Of a DNA stretch of 64,000 bases, positions 12,331-23,480 are shown piece after piece; positions within the stretch are counted from its first letter, which is position 1, and each line of letters starts with the position of its first letter. The translations under genes and the position numbers were made by a program. Source of the DNA: Rallus limicola (Eukaryota > Chordata > Aves > Gruiformes > Rallidae). The stretch covers positions 13,339,331-13,403,330 of the forward strand of contig JAKCOZ010000003.1 in NCBI GenBank assembly GCA_022605955.1. Direction: 5' to 3'. Under the pieces are notes generated by a model. The model did not search any database and was not told the origin of the DNA. It saw only the letters and a list, made by a program, of their open reading frames with translations.

Positions 12331-13363
12331 CATGCTCTGGATTCCATCACCATGCAGAAATTTGCAGAATTTTAATAAAATCTATATTATTGGAGCACTT
12401 TCGGATCAACTACTGCTACAAAATAGATATATTTTTAATATTATTAGCTCTGCCTACTATCAGTATCGATATATCTGTTATCATAACTACTGATAAAATG
12501 ATTTTTCTTTTGGTTTTCCTGAAGCAATCTACAAATAATTTAGAGAAGGGATGTCACACTCTTTTCTGTGGAAATGATAACTAAGTACACTTAGTGCGAT
12601 ATAGTGCTCTGCTGAAAAAAAAATCTTATTTTTTCTACATACAACTACCGACTCAGATCCCAGAAACCATACAATAATATTAATACAGAAATCTGCTAAA
12701 ATTAATGCTTCCGACTTCCCAGCAGAACTAGTTATCTGCTGACCTGGTTTAGTGTGTTTCCAGTTATATAGCTAACAGTTCACAAAGCCCACTGCTCCAT
12801 GCAGACATCTAAAGTTCATGTCTCCTGTTGGCACCATCAAATGCTTTGGTAGGTCTATAAATAGGACTCCTTGTCCATGGCCCCTTCCTTCTTCTGTCCC
12901 TGTGAAATATGCAGAGATGATAGTGAGGCAGCTAAGATTTTACCTTAGATTTTTTGAGCTGCCTTTTGGCTTTGTTGATAAAAGCATTGTGGTGGAAGAA
13001 CGTGCACCAAAAGCATTCACCTATCTTTGGACTGTAGAGCTTGAATAGCAAACCACATGAAACTAGTTGAATATCATGAAAAGGATTCCTCAAGGAAATT
13101 ATTGAAACAATCTGATCTTTGTATTTGTTCTGCATTGTCTGAGAAGCTAGTATCTCTGAAATGCAGAGAGCAGGCTAATCAACTATTTGTGTCTTAATCC
13201 ATACTCACGGATCACTATCTGGGCTGGATGTCCAAGTCCTTTCAGAATTTTAAAATTTCTTTTAGTTACAAGGATTGACACTGAGTACTAATAGTTGTGA
13301 ATTTATCAAAGCAAAAGAAATCATGTCTATTTTTTCATCTTTGAGCTGTGATTTTTATGTGCA
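12331..13363. other. Non-coding DNA with a TATA-like motif
   Basis: No gene is supported. A near-perfect TATA-box word CTATAAATAG occurs near 12854-12863, followed by a CT-rich segment and short open frames on both strands (76 and 67 codons) that overlap each other and match no family I know. A chance TATA word is likely in DNA of this composition. Confidence 0.4.
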
Positions 13364-13728
13364 TGTCCTGGTTTCAGTGGAGATAGAATTAATTTTCTTC
13401 ATAGTAGCTGGTATGGGGATGTGTTTCGATTTGTCCTGGAAACAGGGTTGAAGAGATAATTTTTCTATATAGAGATGTTTGTGTTATTGTTGAGCAGTAC
13501 TTAGACAGAGCAAAGGCCTTTTCTTTAACCCTGCTGCCAGTGAGATGGCTGGGTGTGCACAAGGATTTGGGAGGGGACACAGCTAGGACAGCTGACCCTA
13601 CCTGATGAAAGGGATATTCCAGACCATATGATCTCATGCTCAGCTTCTATGAGGCTTCAGGAAGAGGAAGGATGGGGAGTGACCTTGTGGCTGCATGGTG
13701 CTCAACTGCTGGCTGAAGTAAAACGACA
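13364..13728 (+). mobile_element. ERVL-type solo LTR with internal deletion
   Basis: It begins TGTCCTGGTTTCAG at 13364 and carries GATAGAATTAATTTTC (13382-13397) and AGTAGCTGGTATG, matching the start of the LTR at 54221. Further blocks shared with that LTR are GGATATTCC, CCATATGATCTCATGCTC and the terminal GTGCTCAACTGCTGGCTG...ACGACA. It is about 210 bp shorter than the copy at 54221 and lacks the ATTAAACTGTCTTTA polyadenylation segment, so a large part of R/U5 is gone. No internal retroviral genes adjoin it. I could not find an exact target duplication. Confidence 0.85.
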
Positions 13729-15724
13729 ATGTATGCAGAAGTATATTTGCACTGTCATCTTCTATACCAAACATTAGCTCTCTAGACTGAGCAAGAAAGT
13801 CTAATATTATAGGGCACATAGAATAAGTGATATATTAACATTCTTAGGATTCTTCTTAAGCAGTCTCTCACTCACCATGTGAAGTGCAGGATAATTATTT
13901 AGAAGAAACTTTGCTTTTTTTTTTTTTTCCTTTTGTCTGTGTGTGTGGGGGTGGGGTGTTGGTTTTTTCCCCCCTTTGATTGATATTTCTAGAACACTTT
14001 TCTTAAAAAAGAGTCTCTGGCTTTCCCAGGATTTGTAATAAATCCTACTTTTCTGAAGTAAATAACCTTTTAATTTGAAATCACAACTTTTTTTAACTGT
14101 CAATACAAGATAGATTTGTATACATCACCTTTCACTATTGAAGCCAATGGATTATCTGCCAACATAAAATGTTGCCAGTATACAGGCAAATCTGGGTGGA
14201 TTCAGCATACAACGACTTGAAAAAGCAAACTGTGCAAATGTAGACCTAACAGCCACCCCTCATTTGAGGATGCTTCTTTTACAGATAATCTGAGCAATAG
14301 CCCTGCTGGGAGTGCTATGAATCCAGGACAAAGTAGAAAAGCTTTGCTTTATCCTGCCCTGCTCCTCAGGATATCTGGTAAATCTTCCTTCCTTCCTTTT
14401 TTGTACTGCAGTCAGAGTAAGGATTACTGCCTCTGTGCTTGTCTGGTGCTTCTTTTAGTACTAGTCTAGGAGATTCTAAGCCCTTGGGTGGGAAAAGTGG
14501 AAAGATGGCAGAGCTGCATATATTTGTACATATAGATAGCTTGTTCCACATGGATGTTTGTGTTTTCTATCATTTTTCTGCATTGCAAATTGATGTTTAG
14601 TTGCTAATTATTAATCCAATATATATTTTGTATTTAATTTGTACGCGCATTTAAAAATTCATGTTTATTTTTATGCTGCTACTTTAAAGTATTTTTAATC
14701 TAAATGGAAAATTCAGGATCGACCAGGTCATGATTCTATGTATCAAAATATCCTGTTGCCTGATTTCATGGCTTTTATGATCACAGTTTCCTTTTCTTTG
14801 AACACTAAATACATTGCACAAGAAAACTATGCTGATGAGTTTAGTGTTTAATCATTATCTCAGAGTTCCACCAGTCAGAGTAAGACGTCAGAGACAGTTG
14901 AACTGATTATTTTAGATGTATCTAAACCAATACACATGCTGAAGAAAAACCAAAAGTATTGTCTGGAACAAATATGTGGTATCAATCTGGAGATGACAGA
15001 AAGAAAAATTTAACTTACATTTTAAAGTGTGCACAGTTTGGTTTGATGAAATCCAGCAGACAAATATAGGCAATTGCTAATTGAACCCTGTGTTCATTAA
15101 GACCAAATATTAATGCTTTTATGAAAAAAAAAGTTAACTGTCAAGTAATCTAATCTTTTTCAATGCTATGAATTTCCCATCTGTCCCTAAGTTAGAAACT
15201 TAAAACAATAACATAGGGTAGTTTAACATACAAGGTTTTGAAGATTGTGGTTTATGAATTTGTAAAAAGGACTGGTGATGCCACAAAAATCTAGAAATAA
15301 ATCTGGAGCACTTCACTATTTTATGATGGCCCAAATAGTACAGGGCTTAGATCTTCACTGAAGAGTGGGTGGTAGTGTTAGTTCCTGTTACAGTGATACA
15401 ATGGTCCATGTGTGTTTCCCAATTGTCTTGCCTTTTCTGCATTTTTATTTGTATGTAACAAATTGTAGAATAGCACCTTTAGACAGAACTGCAGTAGTTA
15501 AATATTCCTCTTCTTAATCTTCTCTGCTTTATTTCTTTTACTTTGAGTGTTCAATTCTATTCTTGAATCCATAAACTAAACAAGTGTCTCGGAACCTGTC
15601 ACAGTGATATAGATTACAAAATTAGCGAGTCCTTTGTTAAAAATCTCCCACCTCAGTAGCATAAAGCTTTCTTTGCATGTATCAGATGTTGTTGTTGATT
15701 TGGCCTAAAATATCTTTATGTTGG
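13729..15724. other. Unique AT-rich non-coding DNA with one low-complexity patch
   Basis: A run of T, a TG run, a G-rich segment and a C run follow one another at about 13915-13975, an unusual patchwork of simple sequence. Otherwise I see no gene, RNA or dispersed repeat. Confidence 0.5.
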
Positions 15725-16087
15725 TTTTAGCCTGGAGAAGAGAATGCTGAGGGGAAACCTTATCACCACGTACAACTACCTGAAGAGAGGTTGTAGAGAG
15801 GTGGGTGATGGTCTCTTCAGCCAAGTAACAGGAGGTAGGACAAGGGGAAATGGCACAAAGCTGTGCCAGGGCAGGGTCAGATTAGACGTTAGGAAAAAAA
15901 TTTCACTGAAAGAGTTGTTGGGGCCTGGAACAGGCTGCCCAGGGAGGTTGTTGAGTCACCTTCCTTGGATGTGTTTAAAAAAAGTGTAGATGAGGTACTT
16001 AGTGGTATGGTTTAGCTTAGGATGGGAACGGTTGGACTTGATTATCTTAAAGGTCTTTTCCAACCTTGTGACACTGTGATTCTGTGG
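15725..16087 (+). mobile_element. CR1 LINE, 3' end fragment
   Basis: The copy starts inside the end of ORF2: codons for L-E-K-R-x-L-R-G-N-L near 15730-15765, then the R-T-R-G-N-G-T-K-L block near 15836-15862. It continues through a CCTGGAACAGGCTGCCCAGGGAGG segment, the UTR words GGTTGGACTTGAT and TTTTCCAACC, and ends GTGATTCTGTGG near 16087. An 81-codon open frame within it is a piece of ORF2, not a gene. Slight differences in the 3' UTR suggest a subfamily different from the copy at 10402. Confidence 0.9.
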
Positions 16088-16837
16088 TACTCAACGCTAC
16101 TGTGAATAAAAGATTTAATTTTTTTTTTACCCTAAAGGGTTTGCATTATTAGTTGGCTCATGCAACCAAAAATTTGTTGCATTTCCATAGTAACATTCTT
16201 GCATATATATTTGTTAATAAGACCAAAATGTATAGGTCGACTGGAAGAATTTTTAGTGAATAAGCAAAAATACTAGTCAAATGTAGAGAGAAATGTTGTT
16301 TGTTTGTTTGTTTTTTGTAATGGATACAACTGATGAGGGATGCAAATTGTTGTAGTTTAGTTAAAGGGATAACTTCACTGGTTTTTATATCATGGAGCAA
16401 CTGCTGCAGAAATCAATCAAAGAAACAAACTAAACAAATGTACCATTAATGGACTGGATAAAGTCCCCTCAGCTGTTAAATTCTTTCAAGTGTTACAAGG
16501 ATTTCAGACAAGAAAGCACTGGAAGAAAAGATATGGGTGGTAGGGAAGGAGAGAAGATTCTGATAGCCTCTTCAACTTTGTACAAATTCCTTGTACAAGG
16601 TTAAAAAAACCCCAAACCTTTGGGGAAAAAAGTCTATAAAATTTGAATACACATTGCCATAGAGTGGATTTACTTTTCACAAACCTCATATTAGAATCAA
16701 TTGTTCTATTTTCACAGTTTAGGAATAAATATCCACTAGACTAATAATTCCATCACGATTTGGCAAAGTCATAAAAAAATGCCAAGTTCTGGTCCAGCAG
16801 AGCATGAGCTATATGTAACTTCATGCAGGAATAAGAG
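16088..16837. other. Unique AT-rich non-coding DNA
   Basis: A short GTTT run lies at about 16297-16316. I see no gene or dispersed repeat. Confidence 0.5.
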
Positions 16838-17088
16838 TCTAAATTTACACATCCTTGGATGACCCCAAGCTGAGTGGTGCGGTCAACATGCCAGTGGGAT
16901 GGGAAACCATCCAGAGAGATCTGGACCATATAGAAAGGTGGGCCCTTGCAAACCTCATGAAGTTCAACAAGGAGAAGAGCAAGGTCCTGCACTTCGGTCG
17001 TTCTTGACTTGTCAACATGAGGCTGGGGGTGAAGTGATAGAGAGCAGCCCTGAAGAAAAATACTTAGGATGAAAGGACATGAGATAAC
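16838..17088 (+). mobile_element. CR1 LINE, 5' part of a copy split by a nested insertion
   Basis: This piece encodes the stretch just after the reverse transcriptase catalytic site: remnants of D-D-x-K-L-S-G-A-V-N-M-P-x-G-W-E-T-I-Q near 16860-16920, then L-M-K-F-N-K-E-K-S-K-V-L-H-F near 16957-16998. It breaks off near GGACATGAGATAAC at 17088. The matching continuation resumes at 18086, so both are one forward-strand CR1 interrupted by the reverse-strand copy at 17089-18085. Internal stops show it is dead. Confidence 0.88.
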
Positions 17089-18085
17089 TATCACAGAATC
17101 ACAGAATCACAGAATCACAGAATGCTTTGGTTTGGAAGGGACCTCAAAGATTACTTAGTTCCACTCCCCTGTCCTATCACTGCACTCCCTGGTGAAAAGT
17201 CCCTCTCCCATGTTTCTGTAGGACCCCTTTAAGTACTGATGGACCATAATTAGGTCTCCGCGAAGCCTTCTCTTCTCCAGGCTGAAAAAGACAGTCCTCT
17301 CAGCCTGTCTTCATAGGAGAGGTGCTCCAGCCCCCTGATCATCTTCATGGCCCTCCTCAGTACTCACTTGAACAGCTCCATGTCTATCCTGTACTGGCGA
17401 CCCCAGAACTGGATGCAGTACTCCAGCTGGGGTCTCACAAGTGCAGAGTAGAGGGCCAGAATCACATCTCTTGACCTGCTGTTCTTGATGCAATTCAAAA
17501 CCTTGTTGGTCTTCTGAGCTGCTAGTGCATATGACTCATGTTGAGCTTGTCATTGACTAGGACCCCCAAGTCCTTCTCCTCAAAGCTGCTCTCAACCCAT
17601 TCTCCACCCAGTCTGTAACTGTGCTTTGGATTACGCTGACTCACATGCAGGACCTTTCACTTGGTCTTGTTGAACCTCACGCAGTTTACATGGGCTCATC
17701 TCTCCAGCCTGTCCAAGTCCCTCTGGATGGCACCCCTTCCCTCCAGAGTATTAACTTCACCATACACTTTTGTGTCATCAGCAAGCTTGCTGAGGGTGCA
17801 CTCACTCCCACTGTCCATGACACTGACAAAGATATACTAACAATGCTGGTCCCAGTACAGACTCGTGAGGAACACCACATGTCATGGACCTGCATGTGGA
17901 TATTGTGTGCAACCACCCAGCCAGTTCCTTATCCACTGAATGATCCATCCATCAAATCTCTGCCTTTCCAATTTACAGACAAGGATATCATATGGAACAG
18001 TGTCAAATGCCTTACACAAGTCCTGGAAGATGATGGCTGTTATCCTTCCTTTGTTCACCATCTTTGTTAGTCCATCATAGAATGT
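17089..18085 (-). mobile_element. CR1 LINE, reverse-strand copy nested inside another CR1
   Basis: The left edge is the complement of the CR1 3' terminus, with four tandem CACAGAAT-type units (17091-17123) and the UTR block GGTTTGGAAGGGACCTC. Reading the reverse strand, it runs back through the whole C-terminal ORF2 region to RT codons F-Y-D-G-L-T and [10 protein letters not shown] (near 18085-18010), the conserved RT block upstream of the catalytic aspartates. About 1 kb is present. Forward-strand open frames here, including one of 149 codons at 17621-18070, are antisense shadows. Frameshifts and stops disable ORF2. Confidence 0.92.
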
Positions 18086-18660
18086 CAATGTGCACTGGCA
18101 GCCCAGAAGGTCAATTACATTGTGGGTTACATCAAAAGAAGTGTGGCCAGCAGATCAAGATGTGTGATTTCCCCCTTCTTCTCTGCTCTGGTGAGACCCA
18201 ACCTTGAGTACTGACTACGATTCTTGTGCCCTCAGCAGAAGGACGTGGAAATGTTAGAGTGGACCCATAGAAGAACCATGAGGCTCACGAGAAAGCTGAA
18301 GCACCTCTCCTATACAGACAGGTTGAGAGAGTTGGGCTTGCTGGAGAAGGCTCAGGGGAGACCTTAGAGCAGCTTTCCAGTACCTGAAGAGGGCCTACAG
18401 GTAAGTTGGTGAGGGACTGTTTGTATGAGCATGTAGCAATCAGAAGAGAGGCAATGCTTTTAAATTAGTGCAGGGTAGATTTAGATTAGACATTAGGAAG
18501 AAGTTCTTTACTATGAGGGTGGTGACAGGATGCTGTGTAGGCTCCATCCCTGGAGACATTCAAGGTTAGGCTTGATGAAGCTGAGCAACCTGATCAAGGG
18601 TGGTTAGTCTAAACAACTTTTAAAGGTCCCTTCCAACCTAACACATTCTATGGTTCTATG
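18086..18660 (+). mobile_element. CR1 LINE, 3' part of the split copy
   Basis: It picks up at CAATGTGCACTGGCAGCCCAGAAGGTC, exactly where the piece ending at 17088 stops when both are laid against the intact order seen in the CR1 at 20396 (near 22890-22930). It then runs through the end of ORF2 and the 3' UTR to ACATTCTATGGTTCTATG at 18660. Many stops are present. Confidence 0.9.
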
Positions 18661-20395
18661 ACCCTACATAAAGGGGCAAAGAAAAACTTCTTTCTTTACA
18701 GGTTTCTTTGGGATATATTGAAATTTCTTTCCTCTTTTTTCCTTTTTTAAAAAAAAAAATAGTATAGGTCTGTATTTTAAGGCAGACTAGAGGAGACCTA
18801 GCAAACCATTATTTAGCCACTCAGAAGTGAAAAGGACATAGGACCTTATGTCAACAGTAGCAAATGTGCAAGAAAAAAATACTTCCTTTTAATTAGTAAT
18901 GTTGGATTTGTAACCCTCCATTTTTTCCAAAGTGATTAATTCTGGGTCAGCTTTAAGCATTCTAGAATCATCAGTTCACTGCACCATAAAATAAGCCACT
19001 TACAAGACAGATTCTTTATGTATTATCGGTTTAACAGACCATAATATAAGAGCAACTTCCTCTCCAAAATTATTACTTTATAATTATTGAGATAACATTG
19101 AATATAGCTGAAAATGAATATTACCGCCAGTAAGTGAATATTCCCATGGAACCTTTTCTAATTAATTTACAGTTCTCTTTGCTGATCCCTGACATTGCAT
19201 TGTCAATTAGTACATACATTATAAAGGCACAAACCATTTAGGATTAAACTTTGGTAAGATTGAATGAATAAATGAATGCTGCTTTGTACATATAGCCTTA
19301 ACAAAAATGCTAACAGAAATAATGGTTGTGTGCCTAATTTTAATTCCTACACATTAATTAGGAGAACCCTACAACACATAGGCCACAAAACAATAGGAAT
19401 GATCAGAATTAGTTGGAGTCTTTGCCATTGTAGAATATGACCCTGTAGGTACAATAATTCTTTAAGTCTATTTCTGTCAAGAAACGAGTTAACATTTGGG
19501 GGCTGTTGTTTGTTCTTGGTTTTTCGGTGTTTTGATACTTCATAAAGTGTATTATCACAGAACTATAACAGCAATATTAACCCTGAAACTTAGTTTCACT
19601 TGGCAATTTTTCTTCTTGTTAAAAAGTGCAGAAGGCTCTGAATGATGAGATGCCTACTTGCTAACACACAAGACAGAAAAAACTCATCATTGGCGCTTCT
19701 CTTTTGAAACAGTGAGTAAGAAGATTTGGCATGCTACAATAGCTCAGTCTCAGTGATTACCAAGAGTTATCTTGCATTTCATGTCTTGTGAATAATCATA
19801 AACTTGGTTGCAACAGTAAAATGACACCAGCCCCTACATTTTCCCCATTTCTAGGTTATCTGGGAGTAAATAATCAGATTATCTACTTTGGAATGTGGGT
19901 TAATGAGTACATGAGTGTTAGAAACTGAAGACTGGATTTTGGCATGTGCCAATATGTCATTATTTATTTTACTATTAGTATAATATTGTGTAAGTTTCAG
20001 TATACATTTTTTATTATAAAATTGAGACCTTCTTTGATGAAACTGATAAATCAGGCTGAATACAGTTTACATGCTTTTTAACTATTTTTTTGTTTTAAAA
20101 AATAATCTATTTTTATCTACTAAACTTCTAAACAAGGCTAGTGCCAAGCATTATTGATGGGGCCTATTAAAACCTAGTATCTTTGTGACAATCTGGAAGA
20201 AAGATACAAAATCCTGTTCTTCAACCTGCTTTCACATTAGGCTAACAATGTTGCCCACTTTCTCCTTTCAGCAATCAAGAGATACTTTAGGGCCTTGAAA
20301 TGGCTAGTGAGAGATTTTTGGGCACAGGTTGTTTTTTCTTCATTCCTTCTAGTGGCAGGCACTGACAGGAATAGGATACAATCTGTAAACTGTCG
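18661..20395. other. Unique AT-rich non-coding DNA, homeodomain-motif rich
   Basis: No gene or repeat is recognised. The part around 19030-19420 has many TAAT/ATTA cores (for example CTAATTAATTTAC, GTCAATTAG, CACATTAATTAGG) with little simple repetition, which is the look of many vertebrate conserved non-coding elements. This is an impression that needs alignment to test. Confidence 0.45.
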
Positions 20396-20419
20396 CTACG
20401 TGGCTGGTGTCATAACAAT

Positions 20420-20554
20420 TTTGTGTTTTTTGATAATGGGATGACCTATATGGCACCAGGAATGCTGGCATCCAACAGGGGACACCTTTATCTAAGGGGG
20501 AAGAGGGTCTTTGCCAAAAAGTTTGTCGGGTTGATTGACACGGCTTTAAACTAG
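20420..20554 (+). pseudogene. CR1 ORF1 C-terminal fragment
   Basis: Forty-four codons read open to TAG at 20552-20554, ending G-L-I-D-T-A-L-N, the usual CR1 ORF1 terminus. Upstream is G-H-L-Y-L-R-G-K-R-V, which aligns with the D-G-x-H-L-T-x-x-G-K-R block of the ORF1 esterase-like (SGNH hydrolase) domain. The catalytic histidine position is retained, but the preceding Asp is not (S-N-R-G-H is read). The N-terminal part is missing because of 5' truncation. Assignment rests on general knowledge of CR1 ORF1. Confidence 0.7.
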
Positions 20555-20679
20555 ATGTGAAAGAGGAAGAAGGATAATAATATCAGGATTGCCTGTGACA
20601 AGCAGCAGGATGACATGCTGTGTTGGAGGGATAGGGTGATAGAGAGGAACCCCAACCTGTTGCCCTGAGACATGCAGTG

Positions 20680-23100
20680 GGCACTGTGTCACAGGCTAAG
20701 TTTTACAGAAACAAGCCAGAGGCTCCTGATGTAAGAGGAACAGTTTCCATGCAATGCCCTGAGGAAAAAAAGGAGTGTCCCCCTAAGAAGGTGACATGGA
20801 CACTGGCCCAGCTGAAGTGTCTCTACACAAATACACAGCAACAAACCAGTACCAGCAACAAACAGGAGGAGCTAAAAGTCACCATGATCCTAGAAAGCTA
20901 TGACATAGTGGCCATTACTGAAACTTGGTGGGATGAATCCTCATGACTGGAGTGTGGCTTTTGATGGCTATAGGCTGCTCAGAAAGGACAGACAAGGAAG
21001 GAGGGGTGAAGGTGTTGCCCTATATGTTAAGAAATTGATAGAGTGTGAAGACATGCCCCTAAAGAATAGTCATAAGCAGGTTGAAAGCTTGTGGGTAAGA
21101 ATTAGTGATTGTGACATCAAGGGAAGCCTTGTGGTTGGTGGCTACTTCAGGCTGCCCGATCAAGGGGACCCTATCGATAAAGTCTTCTTGCTCTGGCTCC
21201 AGGATGCATCAACCTTTCAGCCTCTCCTCCTGAGGGGGGGATTTCAACCACCCAGACATCTGTTGGAAAAGTAACATGGCAAGCTGCAAGCAATCCAAGA
21301 GACTCCTGGAGTGCCTAGAAGACAACTTCCTGAGACAGGAGGCAGCCCTACTGAAGGGTAAGCGATACTGCACCTGATGTTCACCAATGAGAGTGAGCTC
21401 ATCAGGGATGTCAAGATTGGAGACAGCTTGGGCTGCAGTGATCATGCACAGGTGCGGTTCACTCTCCTCAGGTGTATGAACCAAATGAGAAGTGTAGTCA
21501 GGTCCCTGAATTTCAGGAAAGCTGACTTCTAGCTCTTCAAGGAGTTAGTCAAGTCAGACAAGGAAAGCAAGAGACCAGCAAGGCTGAGTCAAGACCTGAT
21601 GGTCAAACTAAAAGGCAAGATGGAACTACACAGACAGTGGAAACAGGAACAGGTACCCTGGGAAAAATAAAGGGATGTTGCCCAGTTGTGTAGGGATGAG
21701 GTCGGGAAGACCAAGGAGCTGAACTTGGCAAGGGGTGCCAAGAAAAACATGAAGGGCTTCTACAGGTACATGAACCAGAAAAGGAAGGTTAAAGAAAGTG
21801 TACCCCACCTGATGAGCGACAATGTTGAACCAGTCACAACAGATGAGGAAATGGCTGAGGTTCTCAACATTTTGCCGTGGTCTTCACTGGTGAGCTTACT
21901 GCTCTCAAGTTAAAGGCCCACAAGTTGGGGCATGGGAGATAGAGTCCCTCCCACTGTTAGTGAAGATAAGGTTTGTGACCATCTGAGAAACCTGAACATA
22001 GACAAGTCCATTGGACCTGATGAGATGCATCCCAGAGTCCTGAAGGAATTGGCTGATGTAGTTGCCAAACCACTCTCCATGATGTTTGAAAATTCATGGT
22101 GGTCAGGTGAAGTTCCTAGTGACTGGAAGAGAGGAAACATCACAGCCATTTTAAAAAGGGTAGGAAGGAGGATGCTGGGAACTACCACGCTATCAGCCTC
22201 ACCTCTGTGGCTGGAAAGATCATGGAACAGATCCTCCTAGAAGGATGAGGCACATGGAGGACAGGGAGGTGATTTGAGACAGACAGTATGGCTTTACCAT
22301 GGGGCAAGACCTGCCTAACCCAAGCCTTCAGTGGCTTTCTACAATGGAATGCAACACTGGACAAGAGAAGAGCCACGGGATGTCATCTATCTGGATTTCT
22401 GCAAGGCCTTTGACACAGTCCCCCACAACATCCTCTCTAAGTTGGAGAGATCTGGATTTGATGGGTGGAAGGTTCAGTGGATGAGGAATTGACTGGATGG
22501 TCACATTGAGAATGTGGTGGTCAATGGCTCCAAGTCCAGATGGAAGACTGTGAGAAGTGGTGTTCTTCAGGGTCTGTGCTGGGACTGGTGCTGTTCAATA
22601 TCTTTATTAATGATATTGACAGTGGGATTGAGAGCACCCTCAGCAAATTTGCTGATGATGCTAAGCTGAGTGCTGAAGTTAATGTGCCAGAGGGATGGGA
22701 TACCATCAAGAGGAACCTGGAGAAGTGGGCCCAGATCAACCTCATGAGGTTCAACAAAGCCAAGGGCAGTGTCCTGCATCTGGGTCAGGACAATCCCTGT
22801 GATCCATACAGGTCAGGAGATGGTGTGCTAGAAAGCAGCCCTGAGGAAAAGGACTTGGGAGTACTCATGGATGAGAAGCTGGACATGAGCCACCAATGTG
22901 CATCTGTAGTCCAGAAGGTCAACCATATCCCAGGCTGCATCACAAGAAGAGTGGCCAGCAGATCGAGAGGTAATTCTGTCCCTCTGCTCTGCTCTGGTGA
23001 GACCTCACCCAGAGTACAGTGTCTAGCTTTGGAGCCCTCAACACAAGGACATGAACCTGTTGGAGTGTGTCCAGAGGAGTGCCACAAAAATGATTAAAGG
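20680..23100 (+). pseudogene. CR1 ORF2 (endonuclease / reverse transcriptase), disrupted
   Basis: ORF2 makes the protein that nicks target DNA and copies CR1 RNA onto it. Here it is spread over at least four frames. Endonuclease: V-A-I-T-E-T-W-W-D-E-S near 20910-20940, then L-L-R-K-D-R-Q-G-R-R-G-E-G-V-A-L-Y-V near 20975-21028 in a shifted frame, and the G-D-F-N-H-P region damaged near 21230-21255. Linker and [18 protein letters not shown] near 21995-22045 and [11 protein letters not shown] near 22390-22425. The catalytic F-A-D-D is intact at 22648-22659. Later residues end in L-R-E-L-G-L-type sequence near 23130-23150, just past the annotated end. Stops and indels between these blocks mean no protein could be made. 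Confidence 0.9.
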
Positions 23101-23480
23101 GCTGGAGCACCTCTCCTATGAAGACAGGCTGAGAGAGTTGGGCTTGTACAGCTTGGAGAAGTGAAGGCTCTAGACCAACTTTGTAGAGATCTTCCAATAC
23201 CTGAAAGGTGCCTATAAGAAATCTGGGGAAGACTGTTCATGAGGGCATGTACGACAAGTAGTAATGTTTTTAAAAGAAAAGAGGAGATTTAGGTTGGATA
23301 TTAGGAGAAAATTTTTCAATATGAGGGTGGAAGATCACTGGAAAGGTTGCCCAGAGACATAGTGGAGGCCCCATCCCTGGAGATATCCAAGGTCAGGCTT
23401 GATGGGGCTCTGGGGAGTTGGACTAGATGACCTTTAAAGGCCCCTTCCAACCTTACACATTCTATGATTCTATGGTTCTG

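Larger units (their letters stand above)
20396..23480 (+). mobile_element. Long CR1 LINE with end of ORF1 and degraded ORF2
   Basis: At about 3.1 kb this is the longest CR1 here and extends well upstream of the usual truncation point. It contains, in order: the last 44 codons of ORF1 (20420-20554), a spacer, ORF2 endonuclease (about 20680-21480), reverse transcriptase (about 21930-22900), the post-RT region, and a 3' UTR ending CATTCTATGATTCTATGGTTCTG near 23480. Typical copies in birds are under 1 kb. It has many stops and frameshifts, so it is inactive. Full-length CR1 is about 4.5 kb, so the 5' UTR and most of ORF1 are absent. Confidence 0.95.

Noticed and set aside
12818..13048. TATAAATA word followed by short open frames as a promoter and gene
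   Set aside because: The frames on both strands overlap, have no domain or splice context, and TATA words are frequent in AT-rich DNA.
2440..13728. LTRs at 2440 and 13364 as the two ends of one provirus
   Set aside because: They are different LTR types sharing only a short 5' motif, the spacing is wrong and no gag, pol or env sequence lies between them.
17621..18070. 149-codon forward open frame
   Set aside because: It lies antisense to the reverse-strand CR1 (17089-18085), whose ORF2 residues read clearly on the other strand; the frame is a shadow.
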